Shown: positions 52,504-64,000 of the stretch, one piece after another
Layout of the letters: each line of letters starts with the position of its first letter
Position numbering within the stretch: position 1 is the stretch's first letter
DNA from: Hyaloraphidium curvatum
Taxonomy: Eukaryota; Monoblepharomycota; Hyaloraphidiomycetes; Hyaloraphidiales; Hyaloraphidiaceae
Assembly: GCA_025558095.1 (NCBI GenBank)
Contig: JAIVFI010000007.1
Location: 124,001-188,000, forward strand
DNA: 64,000 bases
Direction: 5' to 3'
The notes under the pieces: model-generated
The model's database searches: none
Seen by the model: only the letters and a program-made list of their open reading frames with translations
What the model was told of the DNA's origin: nothing
Position numbers and translations under genes: made by a program

Positions 52504-55120
52504 ATGGCGCCTGTTCAGCAAGTCGACCAAGAGGCGCTCCGACAGCGCTACAAGGAGGTCCTCTGCGTCCTCTAACGCGGCGGAAGCGGCGCCTCTGACG
52601 CCCTGGATCGTGCAGGAAAGGGACAAGCGACTCCGCCCGGGCGGCACTTCGCAGTACATCGGCCCCGAGGGCGTTTTTGCGGACTTCGACAAGGATCCCT
52701 ACACGGAGCGCACCGAACGGGATGCGGTTGTGGAGGAGCTGGACGCAGTCATTCTCGGTGGAGGGTCTGTGGACGGGTGGACGACGGTTCAAACTGAGGT
52801 TCATGCCGGTTTCCCGCAGCTATGCAGGCATGCTCGCTGCGGTCCGCTTGGACCAGAAGGGGATCGACAGTTTCAGGATCATTGAGAAGGCGGGAGACTT
52901 TGGAGGTGGCTGTCCTTTCGCAGCGGAGCCGACTTGGGTCTGATGGAGTCTTTCTTGGCGCACTTCTTCTCTCTCCCTGGAACAGGAACTTGGTACGTCG
53001 TCGTTGTTAATGTGAATCTTGGGCAGATTGGCTCACCATTCCCTCTTCCAGGTATTGGTGAGGTCATCTCCATCCTTTTGGAGTCGAAGCTTATTCTTCC
53101 TCGCCCACCTTTCGCTCCAGGAACCGATAGTGAGTTCGATTGCGGCCCATTTTGGCGGTTCGCCCACGGCTGAGCATGTCCGGTAGCCCAGGAGCGCAGT
53201 GCGACGTCGCAAGCATGATCTACATGCCTTTACTTGAGGAAACTGGCTTCATTCCCGTTCGTTTTGTTCGCCCGCAGCGTTTTGGCGCCCTTCGACGCTC
53301 ATTCTAACCTGACACAGACCGAGAAGTACGCCCACGCGCCGGAGATCTTCGCCCAAGCCCAGATCATCGGCCGCAAGTTCGACCTGTACCGCCGCTCGCT
53401 CTTCCAGACCGAGGTCACGTCAATGCGGTGGGACGAGTCGACGGGTCGGTGGGACGTGCGGACGAACAGGGGAGACAGGCTTTCGGCTCGGTTCGTGGTG
53501 ATCGGGAGCGGGCTACTGCAGGTTGGTTCGCCATGCCGCGAACGTTGGAAGGTGTTGACCGTCGTGCAGAAAGTGAAGCTTCCCGGGATCGGCGGCATCG
53601 AGAGCTTCATGAAGCACGGGAAAGCGTTCCACACCAGTCGGTGGGACTATGCGTACACTGGTAAGGACCTGGAGAATCTCATGGACAAGCGGGTGGCCGT
53701 CATCGGGACCGGAGGTGGGCAGAAGATCGATGGACGCGATTGCCAACTGAATGGTGTGGCCAGCCACCGCCGTGCAATGCGTGCCCGAGCTCGCAAAGGT
53801 CGTCAAGCAGCTTTACGTCTTCCAGGTGATTGTGGCGGCGTCCCGATGCAGCTCCCGCATGCTCACCGATTCGATATCCAGCGAACTCCTTCGTCGATCG
53901 ACGTGCGAGACAACAAGCCTCTCGACCCCGACTGGATCCGCAGCCTCGAGCCCGGCTGGCAGCGCCGGATGATGGACAACTTCACCTCGATCATCGGCGG
54001 CGTGTTACCGGAGCGCGATATGGTCGACGACGGTTGGACTTCCATGTTCAAGATCAACGTCGAGAACGTGGCCAAGGGGGGCGACGTGGCCGCGTCCATG
54101 CAGCTGTCGGACGACCTGAAGATGGAGGAGATCAGGGCCCGGACGGACGAAGTGGTGAAGGACAAGAAGACGGCGGACGCGCTCAAGCCGTTCTATTCGC
54201 GTTGGTGCAAGCGACCGTGCTTCCACGACGAGTACCTGCAGGCCTTCAACCAGCCCAACGTCACCTTGGTCGACACCGACGGGTACGTGAACCGTCGGCA
54301 GCCCTGCTTACCTCGCTAACGGTTCGCCAATCCCACAGCAAAGGCGTGGATAGGATGACGGAGAAGGGTGTGGTCGCCAACGGCACCGAGTACGAGGTCG
54401 ACCTCGTCATCTTTGCCACGGTGAGCTTCGCCCGCCCATCCACATTATGCATCCTTCTGACCATCTTTCCCAGGGCTTCGAATGGGGCACCAGCTTCTCC
54501 TTTGCCCACCGCCACGGTTTCGAGGTCTACGGCCGGGGCGGCGTGTCCCTCTCCGAGAAATGGGCCAACGGCAAGACGCGCACCATGCACGGTATGTTCA
54601 CGGCGGGATTCCCAAACTTCGGCGTCGTGCAGCTCGCGCAGACGGGGTGGGTAGTGCTGCACGGCTCCTGCGGGCGCTGCTGACGGGCGATTACGCAGCG
54701 TGACGATTTGCTTCCCGCACACGCTCGATGAGGTGTCGAGCCACATCGCCGACGCCATCGCCGAGTCCATCAAGCGCGGCATCAAGGCGTTCGACGTGTC
54801 GGAGGCCGCTGAGGACGAATGGGTGAGCTGTTCCGCGTGCTCGCAGTCGAGAGCATGTTCCTGACAAGACACAGACCAACACCTGCCTCGAAATGGCCAA
54901 CGGCAAGTCCGAGTTCCTCACCACCTGCGTGTCCGGGTACTATAATGCCGAAGGATCGTTCGACAAGATGAAGGATCTCATTTTGCACAACGAGGCGTAC
55001 GGTGGCGGGCCGCTCGTATTCTTCGACATGCTAAAGAAGTGGCGGGAGGCGGGCGACTTCAAGGGCATGGAGCTGACGCCGATGGCGGATTCTGAAGCGA
55101 GGGTGTCTGCTCAGCTTTAA
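52504..55120 (+). CDS. Baeyer-Villiger-type flavin monooxygenase
   Basis: NADPH- and FAD-dependent monooxygenase that inserts oxygen next to ketones. About a dozen exons; introns 52558-52615 and 52765-52819 are clean GT-AG and later joins are consistent. FAD motif [16 protein letters not shown]; the region [19 protein letters not shown]; the class fingerprint [14 protein letters not shown]; the NADPH-binding VAVIGTG joined to [13 protein letters not shown]. The C-terminal domain has [37 protein letters not shown] and a [17 protein letters not shown]-like end. The join across GTWY and the next exon (about 52990-53190) is unresolved. Substrate unknown. Confidence 0.85.
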
Positions 55121-55192
55121 GCAACGTGGCCGTGTCTGTTTTTCGTGGACTTTAGTGACATTGGATTGTGAGAGCGAGAAAGAGATCAAGAT

Positions 55193-57127
55193 TCAGCCCA
55201 ACATCAAAGAGTACATGAGTCCACCCCACCCCACGAACACGAGGAACGGCACGATCTGCCTCCCGTCCGCCCACCCCATCTCCCCCAGCGCAAAGAACGC
55301 CACCACGGCCGACATGCCGAACACCATCGCCGCGTGGTCCGCGAAGAAGGCTGAGGGCGGCAGCACCGCCGTCGGCCCCAGCGCAACGAGGTGCACGTGG
55401 GTGGGGGTGAAGAGCAGCGCGCGGGGGTGCTCCTCCCCCCGCGTGCCCGGGCTCGCGGGGACGAAGAGCAGGCCGAGGGGGACGGTGTCGCCCGGGAGGC
55501 GGCGCAGCGCGGCGTGCGCGGCCCAGCCGCGCTCCAGTCGGCGGCGTTCGAGGTCAGCCCATGCGCGGGCGGCGGGATCGGGGGGCCGTTCGGCGGGGGG
55601 GACGTAGTTGCCGAGGTCATCGCCGGCCGAGTCCGGGGCCCAGAAGCCCGCGCCGGGCTCGGCGTAGTCCTCGTCGGTGCCGGCGCGGCGGAACACGGCG
55701 AGCTGCCCGCCTTCGCCGACGGCGAGGAGCCAGTTGCCGTGAACCGCGAGGCGCTCGGTGCAAAGGATAAAGTCCAGGGAGGGGAGGGGCTGCTGCGTGG
55801 CGCGAAACCTGGTCGCCGAGGGCGACGACAGGGGCAGCGTGTGGATGGTGAAGATGTGGGAGAGGAAGATGAAGGTGACGGATTCGGGAGTCTGCGCGTA
55901 GGCCGGGCGCGAGAGGAAATGCAGCTGGGCGGGGTCGTCCATGAGGGAATCTTCCTCGGTCTGCAGCGGCATTGTGAGCTGGATCAGCTTCTGGCTCGAC
56001 CATTCGGAGCCAACGCCTTGGGGAATGAAGTGGGGTGGGCGCAGAAGGTAGCCTGGCCTGGTCAGCAATCTCGGTTGCGAGGCACTGGGCAAGGTCAACC
56101 TACCGGAGCTCGCAGCGAGCGAGTAAACAGAGGCGTCCAATGTCACATCCGTGTCGGTCAGTGCATACCGCACGTCCAACACGGCTGCTGCGTGCCCTTC
56201 GCCGGACAGGGGCACGAGCAGCAGAGGCCGCAGCCTCCCGGAAGGGTTAGCCGTCGGCAGTCCGTCCGCGGACTGGGAGCCCGTAAAGGAGTGGTAGCGG
56301 AAGACGGCCTTGTCCTTCTCGCGCGAATAGAACACGCCGTTGGGGCCGAGCGCGGCGCGGACTACGGGTGCCGAGCCAGGGAACGGCTGCCGGGCCAGGG
56401 TCACCTGGTACGGCAGCGATCTGAGGCACGTGGGCCGCTCCGGGGTCAGCTCCGCCGGCTGGCACGCGTCGGCGACCACGTAGGAGGGCGGAGAAAAGCC
56501 AGGCTCCGGTCCCGGCTCCGAGGCAGAGAAGGTGAGGTTCACGAGGGTGTAGGAGAGCTCCTCGTCGGCGACAGTGCGCACGACGACGGCGGCCGAGGCA
56601 CTGGCGTTCTCCCTGGGGGCCTCGAAGGGCTGCAGCAGCGCGTCCGCGGGGCCGGGCAGCCGGGTCCAGCCCCTGAACTTCCAGCCGCGGTCCGAGCGGC
56701 CGCCTGCCTCGAAGGCGTCCGACGGCAGCTCGAACGAGCCGACCAGCGCGGCCAGCTCCTGCCACTCGTCCTGCCACACGTCGGGCACCACCACCGACGC
56801 GCCGACGCCCTTTTCCGTGAAGTAGAAGGCGGCCCACTCGGGCTTTGCCTTGCCGGGGAACGCCGCCGGCGCCCACGCCATGACCGGCACCGGCAAGCTC
56901 GGCGAGTGCAGCAGCGCGACCAAATAAGTGAACATTATACCCGTCAGCACGACGATGAACGCGCGCGCGGGCCGCCCGCTGTTGACGAACGCCGCGAGCA
57001 CCGCAGAGAACCCCGTGGGGGCAGCCACTTCGGTCTGCGTCGGCGGACGCGTCGGCGTCGGCCCCGGCGCGGGCTCCGTCGGCCCCTCGCGCCAGGAAGC
57101 CGGCACGGGCGTGGGATCGGGTGGCAT
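55193..57127 (-). CDS. membrane-anchored protein of unknown family
   Basis: Intronless 644-residue frame, unusual in this intron-rich window. One membrane helix lies near the N terminus (AFIVVLTGIMFTYLVALL, about residues 56-73). About 480 residues of predicted beta-rich luminal or extracellular sequence follow (LVNLTFSASEPGPEPGFS, TFIFLSHIFTIHTLPLS). Two hydrophobic segments close the protein (MVFGMSAVVAFFALGEMGW and IVPFLVFVGWGGLMYSLML). The N-terminal tail is Pro/Thr-rich. No catalytic motif is seen and no family is recognised. Confidence 0.65.
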   Translation of the reverse strand: MPPDPTPVPASWREGPTEPAPGPTPTRPPTQTEVAAPTGFSAVLAAFVNSGRPARAFIVVLTGIMFTYLVALLHSPSLPVPVMAWAPAAFPGKAKPEWAAFYFTEKGVGASVVVPDVWQDEWQELAALVGSFELPSDAFEAGGRSDRGWKFRGWTRLPGPADALLQPFEAPRENASASAAVVVRTVADEELSYTLVNLTFSASEPGPEPGFSPPSYVVADACQPAELTPERPTCLRSLPYQVTLARQPFPGSAPVVRAALGPNGVFYSREKDKAVFRYHSFTGSQSADGLPTANPSGRLRPLLLVPLSGEGHAAAVLDVRYALTDTDVTLDASVYSLAASSGRLTLPSASQPRLLTRPGYLLRPPHFIPQGVGSEWSSQKLIQLTMPLQTEEDSLMDDPAQLHFLSRPAYAQTPESVTFIFLSHIFTIHTLPLSSPSATRFRATQQPLPSLDFILCTERLAVHGNWLLAVGEGGQLAVFRRAGTDEDYAEPGAGFWAPDSAGDDLGNYVPPAERPPDPAARAWADLERRRLERGWAAHAALRRLPGDTVPLGLLFVPASPGTRGEEHPRALLFTPTHVHLVALGPTAVLPPSAFFADHAAMVFGMSAVVAFFALGEMGWADGRQIVPFLVFVGWGGLMYSLMLG

Positions 57128-57293
57128 GATATGAAACGGGGATTATCACGGCTCCTGGCCCATGTTCTCGGCGAAACCGGAGGAGGTGGGAACAGACGAG
57201 CAGAGCCCAACGATCAACTGCCACGTCCACACCCGTCTCCGGACGCAGAACAGCGACTCAAAAGCTTGTGTATTAGAGCTTGCAACCCGAAGC

Positions 57294-58331
57294 TCACTTC
57301 CGGTTCTCCTTAATGAACGCCACGATCTCGTCAATGGCTGTCACGCACTCCGGCGGCTCCGTCCCTGAGTCTTCCCACCCAAACGCTGGGTTTGCGGGGT
57401 AATCGTCCGGATACTTGATGTTCCACGGCCCGTTGAGGATCCAGATGTGGTTGACGTTCGGGTACACGCTGAACTTGATCGGTGTGCCGCCTTCCTTGGC
57501 CCGAGCTGCAAGCCGGACGCTGTCGTCGTAGCAGATGTCAAGCCCCGCGGCCTGCAGCAGAATGGGGGGGAGCTTGCTGAGGTCGCGGTAGACGGGCGAG
57601 TGCCGCGGGTCGCGGGGGTTGATCCCGCCGGGCAGCAGGAAGTTGTGGTTGAGCATGACCACGATCTCCTTGCGGATGTCGTGTTTGAGCTTCTCGGGGT
57701 CGTCGAGCGATGGCGTGTTCCTGTCCGCAGACAGGAGCGACGTCAGCAACCCTGCGTTGGCGATTGCCGCGGGAGACTGACATGTCAATGTCGGCCCAGA
57801 GCGAATTCGTGATGATGCAGGCAGGGAGGGGCAGCCCGGCGTCCCTGGCATCCGCAGCGCACGAGACGGCGAGGGCGCCGCCCGCGGAATCGCCAATCAG
57901 CACGACCCGGCCCGGCTTGTATCCCGCGGGGCCGATGACGTGCTTGTACACCGCGAGCACGTCCTCGTGCGCGGCAGGGAAGGGGAACTGCGGGGACAGA
58001 CGGTACCTAGAAGCCAGCGTGCGTTAGCCCGGGGGCGTTGCACGCGCTCGGAGGAAGATACCGACTCGACAGCGGCCACCTTGCATCCGAGCGCCTTTGC
58101 CAGCCTCGCCGTGCCCCTCCTCGCCCACGCAGCGAGGCCCGACGAATAACCTCCCCCGTGGGTGTACAGCACGATCGTGTCGGGGTCCGTGACCCCGCTC
58201 TCCGGGATCGTCCACTCCACGTCCACGCCGCCGAGCTCGCCACGCTCAAGGCGGACGCCCTCGGGCTCGATGATGAGGGGCCGGAAGAGGGCCATCTGCC
58301 GCTCGATCTGCTCCGCGATTTCGGGCTTCAT
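57294..58331 (-). CDS. alpha/beta hydrolase, hormone-sensitive-lipase-like esterase
   Basis: Predicted carboxylesterase/lipase. From the ATG at 58331: the oxyanion-hole motif THGGGYSSG; after an intron, EYRLSPQFPFPAAHED; the nucleophile elbow IGDSAGGAL; a late Asp (GLDICYDDSVRL); and a His (YPNVNHIWIL). Together these form the Ser-Asp-His triad. Introns use GTCGGT and GTCAGT donors and keep the frame. No signal peptide, so probably cytosolic. Substrate unknown. Confidence 0.88.
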
Positions 58332-58685
58332 TGCGGCGGCGGGCTGCGGGGAAGGTGGAGGAAGGGAGCTGCAGGTCGCGTGTCGAACGAGTGGGGCAAG
58401 GGGGCGCAGACGCGTCGTGCGGGGCGGAAAGAGGCAGGGTGAGATTCTGCAGCTTCTTCGGGCCTGGAATCGTGCTACATTGATTGCAAGTCGGGATTTC
58501 CGCGCTCCTTTGCGAGGTCGGAGTTGATTGCGGGAGACAGTCGGCCCGTCCAGTCCGCCCCCACTCGGCCAAACAGTCATCGAATCTGACGGCCAGCCGA
58601 TGTGGACGCTGGAATCCGGCGATCGGTCACATACTTTTATGCAGTTAGTTACAAAACACAAGTCACTTTGCCATGCTCATGCAGT

Positions 58686-59662
58686 TCAATCGCCGCGGCT
58701 CTGCTTCTGGTGCCCAGGATGCGGCGGAGGAGGATCCGTTATGCCCTTCGGCGCCAGCGGCAGCTTCTCCGTAGGCAGGCGCATCTGCGGCTGGAAGGTC
58801 GGGTTGCTGACCATCTGGACGTTGCGGGCGTCGGCCAGGATCGGCACGAGGCCTTCGACGGCTGCGTGAGACACTTCGAGCGGAGCCGGATGAGCCTGGA
58901 GGGACTACGGGGGAGCAACTTTGACTCACGGCGGTCGACCCGACCCTGGTAGACGACGTCCACGCGGCCGTCCTTGCGCACCAGCACCTGCGTCATCTTG
59001 GGCTCCCTCAGTGCCTCCTCGATGATCTCGTCCGACGTGTCGGCCTGTACCATGACCCAGATCGACTGCCGTAGCGCCTGCTTGGTCACCTGGGTGTATT
59101 CTTGTACCGTAGCGCAGGATTGGCAGAAGCACGAGACGCAAAAGTCGCAGTGGGGGAAGGGGTACTCGGGCAAACCGCGGGTCTCGCGGATGTGCCGCCG
59201 GCGCGGGAGAAAAGCCAGCCACGGGAAGCCAAGGTAGCAAAGGAAGGTCGCCATGAAGCAGTGCAACCAGCACGGGCCCAGTCCTTCGGCTTCCATCATC
59301 CATCCGTGCGTGATCATGGGACAACAGCATCCGAGACACCAGGTCGGGAAATCGTAGCAACAGTTACAGTCCGGCGGTGTAATCCAGCGCCCGTACGCGC
59401 GACAGTTCCCCGTAAGGAAGTCGACGGGGAGGTAGGTCCGCGGAGTGAAGAACCCCTCCGGTTCCCGGAACTCGGGCTCCCCGAGGCGGTAGGACTGCAC
59501 AAAGCGTTCCTCCTCTTCCTCATCCGGCGGAACCTTCTCAGACGCATCAGATGAGACGGTTCCGAGAGCAATCTGGTCTCCTTTGTCCGCCATGGTGGTG
59601 GACGGCATGGTTGAGTTTGGGACCCTGGCCGACGGCGGCCGGACGCGATCATACGCGATCAT
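58686..59662 (-). CDS. PLAC8 family cysteine-rich protein
   Basis: The central region shows the family pattern: TPPDCNCCYDFPTWCLGCCC, then a hydrophobic segment (CFMATFLCYLGFPWLAFL), and FPHCDFCVSCFCQSCATVQE. PLAC8 proteins act at membranes in metal handling or cell-size control. The C terminus after a 68-nt intron (58862-58929, donor GTGAGT) is Pro-rich. Three in-frame ATGs (59662, 59608, 59593) are possible starts; the longest is given. The N-terminal acidic run PPDEEEEERF is typical low complexity. Confidence 0.82.
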
Positions 59663-59721
59663 TGGCAATCGCCGCCTTGCCGCCCAAACAGGAGATTCAA
59701 CTAAAGCTTCTATACTTTATC

Positions 59722-60189
59722 TCATTCTCTTCGTGCATCCTCCGCCGAAAGTTTCTTCGTCATGCGGACGTGCGGCACCCCTGCCTCGTCAAAAGTGGCC
59801 CCCTCCACGGCGAAGCCGAAACCCCTGTAGAAGTCTACAGCAGTCGTCAGAGCATGGAGGTAAACTGTCTGCTGCTGCTCCGTCGGCCCCATTCCCTTCG
59901 ATATCTCGAGCATCCGTCTGACAAGCAAGGTTCCGATGCCTCTCCCGCGATGATCTCGCAACACCGCTATCCGGCCGAGTTTCCCAGACGGCTCCAGTCT
60001 GCCGGTGCCAACTGCAACACCGTCCGATGTCCGTGCAAGCACGTGCCGCGAAATGGGGTCCAGATCGTCGAACTCTTCATCCTCCGTGAAACCTGTTTCG
60101 GCGACGAAGACGGCAGTCCGGACGCTCCGAATCGCGTCGCAATCGGCGGTCCAGCTGGCAATCTCGACGATTGCGGGCTTTGCCGCCAT
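59722..60189 (-). CDS. GNAT family N-acetyltransferase
   Basis: 155-residue intronless frame. The acetyl-CoA binding signature is LGRIAVLRDHRGRGIGTLLV (motif A with the R/Q-x-x-G-x-G/A loop), followed by the motif B region VYLHALTTAVDFYRGFGF. The N-terminal part (VRTAVFVAETGFTEDEEFDD) resembles the ElaA/YjcF-like subgroup. Soluble; substrate unknown. It is divergent from the quinone oxidoreductase about 105 nt away. Confidence 0.88.
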   Translation of the reverse strand: MAAKPAIVEIASWTADCDAIRSVRTAVFVAETGFTEDEEFDDLDPISRHVLARTSDGVAVGTGRLEPSGKLGRIAVLRDHRGRGIGTLLVRRMLEISKGMGPTEQQQTVYLHALTTAVDFYRGFGFAVEGATFDEAGVPHVRMTKKLSAEDARRE

Positions 60190-60293
60190 CAACGCGTCCC
60201 GTTGGATTAGGATGCTGCCCTCCGAGGGGACTTATCGCGCAATGGGATGGGAGACGATCACTTGCCTCCAATCCGCACATTCGAGTGCCTTTG

Positions 60294-61525
60294 ATGCTCC
60301 TCATCCGGAGCTCCTTACCGCTAACAACCCTCGCATCTCGCGCATTTGCCGCTGCATTCCGTGGAATGGCCACCGGACGCGCCATCCGGGTGTCCCAGGT
60401 CGGCGGGCCCGAAGTGCTCGCCGTCGCCGAGGGCATAGAGTTCCCCGCGCCCAAGGGGACCCAGGTGCTCATCAAGGCCGCCTACTCGGGGGTCAACTTC
60501 ATCGACATTTACCACCGGACCGGGATGTATCCTCTGCCGTTGCCCTTCACGCCGGGAAGGGAAGGTAGCGGCGTCGTCGAGGCGGTCGGCGAGGGTGTGA
60601 CGACACTGAAGAAGGGGGACAAGGTCTGCTTCCTCAACGGAGGGACGTGTGAGTGGATGGAGGCTGTTTGCGTCTAAAATTTCTTGAACCGACGCGTTCC
60701 TCTTTCCTTGCGCGTTGTTGATTCCGCGGATCGTCCTCTTTGGCACCTCTCCACCCCTCTAGATGCCGACTACGTGCTCGCGGAAAAGCCCGACCAGATC
60801 GTTGCGCTCCCCGACAACGTCACCCTGGAAGCCGGCGCCGCATCGCTCCTGCAGGGCCTCACCGCCCTCACCCTCGTCCGCCAGTCGTATGAGGTGCAAA
60901 AGGGCGATTGGATTCTCGTGCACGCGGCGGCAGGAGGCACGGGCGCGCTGCTCGTCCAGCTCGCAAAGCACTTTGGCGCCACGGTCATCGGAACCACCTC
61001 CTCGCCTGAGAAGGAGGCGATCGCGAAAGCGGCCGGCTGCGACCACGTGATCAACTACAAGACGACGGATTTCGCCGAGGAGGTCAAGAAGCTGACGGGC
61101 GGCAAGGGCGTCGCGGCGGTGTACGACGGCGTGGGGGCGGCGACGTTCGACAAGAGCCTCGCGTCGCTCAAGGCGCCGGGCGGGTTCATGCTCAGCTTCG
61201 GGAACGCCTCGGGCAAGGTGCCGCCGCTGGACATTGCCAAGCTGTCGGCGGGCAACTACCGCCTGATGCGTCCCACGCTGTTTGTCTCGGTCTCAAAGAA
61301 GGAGGACTTCGAGAAGTGTTGGTGCCGGCTTTTCGCGGTCTGCATGTCGAAAGTCTCAAGTGTTGGCGCCCATTTCCCGCAGACTCCAAGCAGCTTTACG
61401 AGCTCATCTCCTCGGGCGTCCTCAAGATTGCCGTGAGCACGGTCTACCCGCTCGACCAGGCCAAGGAAGCCCACACGGATCTGGGGAGCGGCAAGACGAC
61501 GGGGAAGCTGCTCATCAAGATGTAG
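60294..61525 (+). CDS. quinone oxidoreductase (NADPH, zeta-crystallin-like)
   Basis: Zinc-free medium-chain reductase. Exons 60294-60648, 60763-61317 and 61383-61525 give 351 codons. Signature regions are AAYSGVNFIDIYHRTGMYP, PFTPGREGSGVVEAVGEGV, LAEKPDQIVALPDNVTLE and the nucleotide-binding VHAAAGGTGALLVQLAKHF (AAxGGxG). The ATG at 60294 adds an Arg/Ser/Leu-rich leader (MLLIRSSLPLTTLASRAF) that may target mitochondria. A second in-frame ATG begins MATGRAIRVSQ. It would reduce quinones using NADPH. Confidence 0.92.
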
Positions 61526-62101
61526 CCGGGCGGAAAAGTGTACTCGATCTGCGGCATGGTATGAAAGATGATAGTGTCGGCCATGAGAGCGAATGATTGG
61601 CGGGATCGACACGCCATCCGTCCGTCGAACGCCTCCAAAACTCCCCCGCGCCTCACGCGCGCTACCGCCGCGCTCCCTCCCTCTGCGCCACCGAAGCAGC
61701 CCATATGATCCTCCTGGACACGCTGCCGGTGCGGCCGGCCGCGAGGTGCCGCGAGACACCTCCCCATGCCCCTCCTCGCGCCGGCGACGGAAATCGCCGC
61801 CTCTCGCGCGCTGGAGACCGCGAGCCTCGCGTTGCGGCCACGAACGGGCCCGTACATATGTGGAGGTCGGGCTTCCGCAACTCCCCGTCCGGCCCACCGG
61901 GCGGCCACCTCTCCGCGGCCGCGGCCCGCTCTCCTCTCCTCTCGAACAGAACATGCTTGATTGACGGCACGCACGGACGGCTGGCCTCCACCGCGTAGTG
62001 CAACTCCAAGCGGACGGAACGGACTCTGGACGGGGACGGCCACGGCGGCAAAGTGCAGATCCAACGAAAATCAATTCCAACGAGGATACATCTCGGGGGG
62101 T
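61526..62101. other. intergenic region between quinone reductase and H2A 3' end
   Basis: Convergent 3' flanks. Apart from the hairpin beginning at 62102 I see no gene. Frames on both strands are GC-bias artefacts. Confidence 0.4.
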
Positions 62102-62117
62102 GGCGTTTAAATACGCC
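62102..62117 (-). promoter_or_regulatory. histone-type 3' stem-loop downstream of H2A
   Basis: In H2A sense the sequence is GGCGTATTTAAACGCC, a 5-bp stem (GGCGU/ACGCC) around AUUUAA, 49 nt after the stop codon and followed by ACC. Size (16 nt), GG...CC ends, U-rich loop and position match the stem-loop that ends replication-dependent histone mRNAs. The inner pair of the classic 6-bp stem is A-A here. Confidence 0.75.
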
Positions 62118-62166
62118 GGTGGGGCCTGTCGCCCTGGAGCCTCTCGGGCCGCGAGGGAGGGTGCGC

Positions 62167-63502
<1,336 letters not shown>

Positions 63503-63547
63503 GCGGCCGTGTGCCTGGCCTCGGACGATAGCGGGCACCCGCTCCCC

Positions 63548-63563
63548 GGCGTATCTAAACGCC
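63548..63563 (+). promoter_or_regulatory. histone-type 3' stem-loop downstream of H2B
   Basis: GGCGTATCTAAACGCC, differing from the H2A element by one loop base, 45 nt after the H2B stop and followed by ACC. Identity of the two elements between otherwise unrelated 3' flanks argues for selection. Confidence 0.78.
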
Positions 63564-64000
63564 ACCACCCGGACTCGCGGCGGAGTTGGACTTTGGACGG
63601 AGATGGAGAGGATTGGCTTGGCTTGTACTTTGGGCGATTTGTGGCCCGATAACACGGTTGTTCTCCTTCATCTGCTCGTCCCGACCGCTCTCGGCGCTGC
63701 TGTCCTTCTCCCTTGTCCGCACACTCCCGGAGGCTACCCGAGTGCCCTACCGCCCTCCAGCACCCTGCTGCCCCGCCGTCATGGGGAGGGGGGGGGGGGG
63801 AAAGGAGGGGGGCAACCATATCGACCTTCTTTGACTGCTCCGACCCTCAGTCAACTGCTCAGCACCAGGACACGGACTTCATCCGCCGCGCAGCCCAGTC
63901 CAATCCGTGAATCGCCCCCGGCCGGCCTCCCCACGAACCGGCTCCGCAATTCTCTTGACAGCCCGACCGCGCCGTACATTGGCGGCCACCCCGCTGCATC
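63564..64000. other. 3' flank of H2B, no gene seen
   Basis: Contains a run of 13 G at about 63788-63800 and otherwise unremarkable sequence. Short frames here look spurious. A gene may begin beyond the window edge. Confidence 0.4.

Noticed and set aside
55391-57313. 640-codon plus-strand frame opposite the membrane protein
   Set aside because: No hydrophobic or domain pattern, and Gly/Arg-rich; the minus frame has a clear start, signal-anchor and membrane helices.
63786-63802. run of 13 G bases
   Set aside because: A simple homopolymer; possibly a sequencing-prone site, but with no associated element.

Overview
The window reads as nuclear DNA of a GC-rich, intron-dense fungus. Protein-coding genes are interrupted by short introns, mostly 49-66 nt. 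Predicted products include the ribosome biogenesis protein NSA2, intron-containing H2A and H2B, F-box, RING/TRAF and MYND proteins, a PLAC8 protein, a Baeyer-Villiger-type monooxygenase and two DUF4360-like secreted proteins. An early-diverging, chytrid-like lineage is my best guess, partly because the two histone genes carry a histone-type 3' hairpin that Dikarya lack. No species is claimed. Many gene models were built by joining exons by hand; where stated, the joined exons give an exact codon count and family-like length.

Layout. 0-9 kb: a hypothetical gene, then metabolic oxidoreductases (zinc alcohol dehydrogenase, D-2-hydroxyacid dehydrogenase, aldo-keto reductase on minus; FAD oxidase on plus) and a secreted trypsin-like protease. 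9-16 kb: a sparse stretch with a MYND protein, an unknown membrane protein, fragments, and a diverged ~0.7 kb direct repeat (10.68-11.37 and 15.00-15.72 kb). 16.5-19.0 kb: a single-pass receptor-like protein with a periplasmic-binding-protein-like ectodomain. 19.2-28.7 kb: formaldehyde-dehydrogenase-like ADH and glutaredoxin (divergent), F-box protein, SDR, APH-type kinase, NSA2, RING/TRAF protein. 29.0-33.1 kb: an ATP-grasp-like protein and a ZIP metal transporter, both minus.

33.4-51.8 kb is the accessory-looking part. It holds small unknown proteins with coiled coils and C-terminal membrane segments (two from a tandem duplication), zinc-finger and low-complexity proteins, and a large cysteine-rich/acidic protein, with a crotonase and a methyltransferase among them. 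The two halves of a DUF4360-like gene lie 8 kb apart in the same orientation. 51.8-62 kb returns to core metabolism: monooxygenase, a large membrane protein, alpha/beta hydrolase, PLAC8 protein, acetyltransferase and quinone oxidoreductase. The window ends with a head-to-head H2A/H2B pair.

The most striking signal is a 16-nt hairpin of near-identical sequence 46-50 nt after both histone stop codons. Other signals are several probable GC-AG introns, dispersed short inverted repeats, and single-base frame breaks inside otherwise conserved genes.
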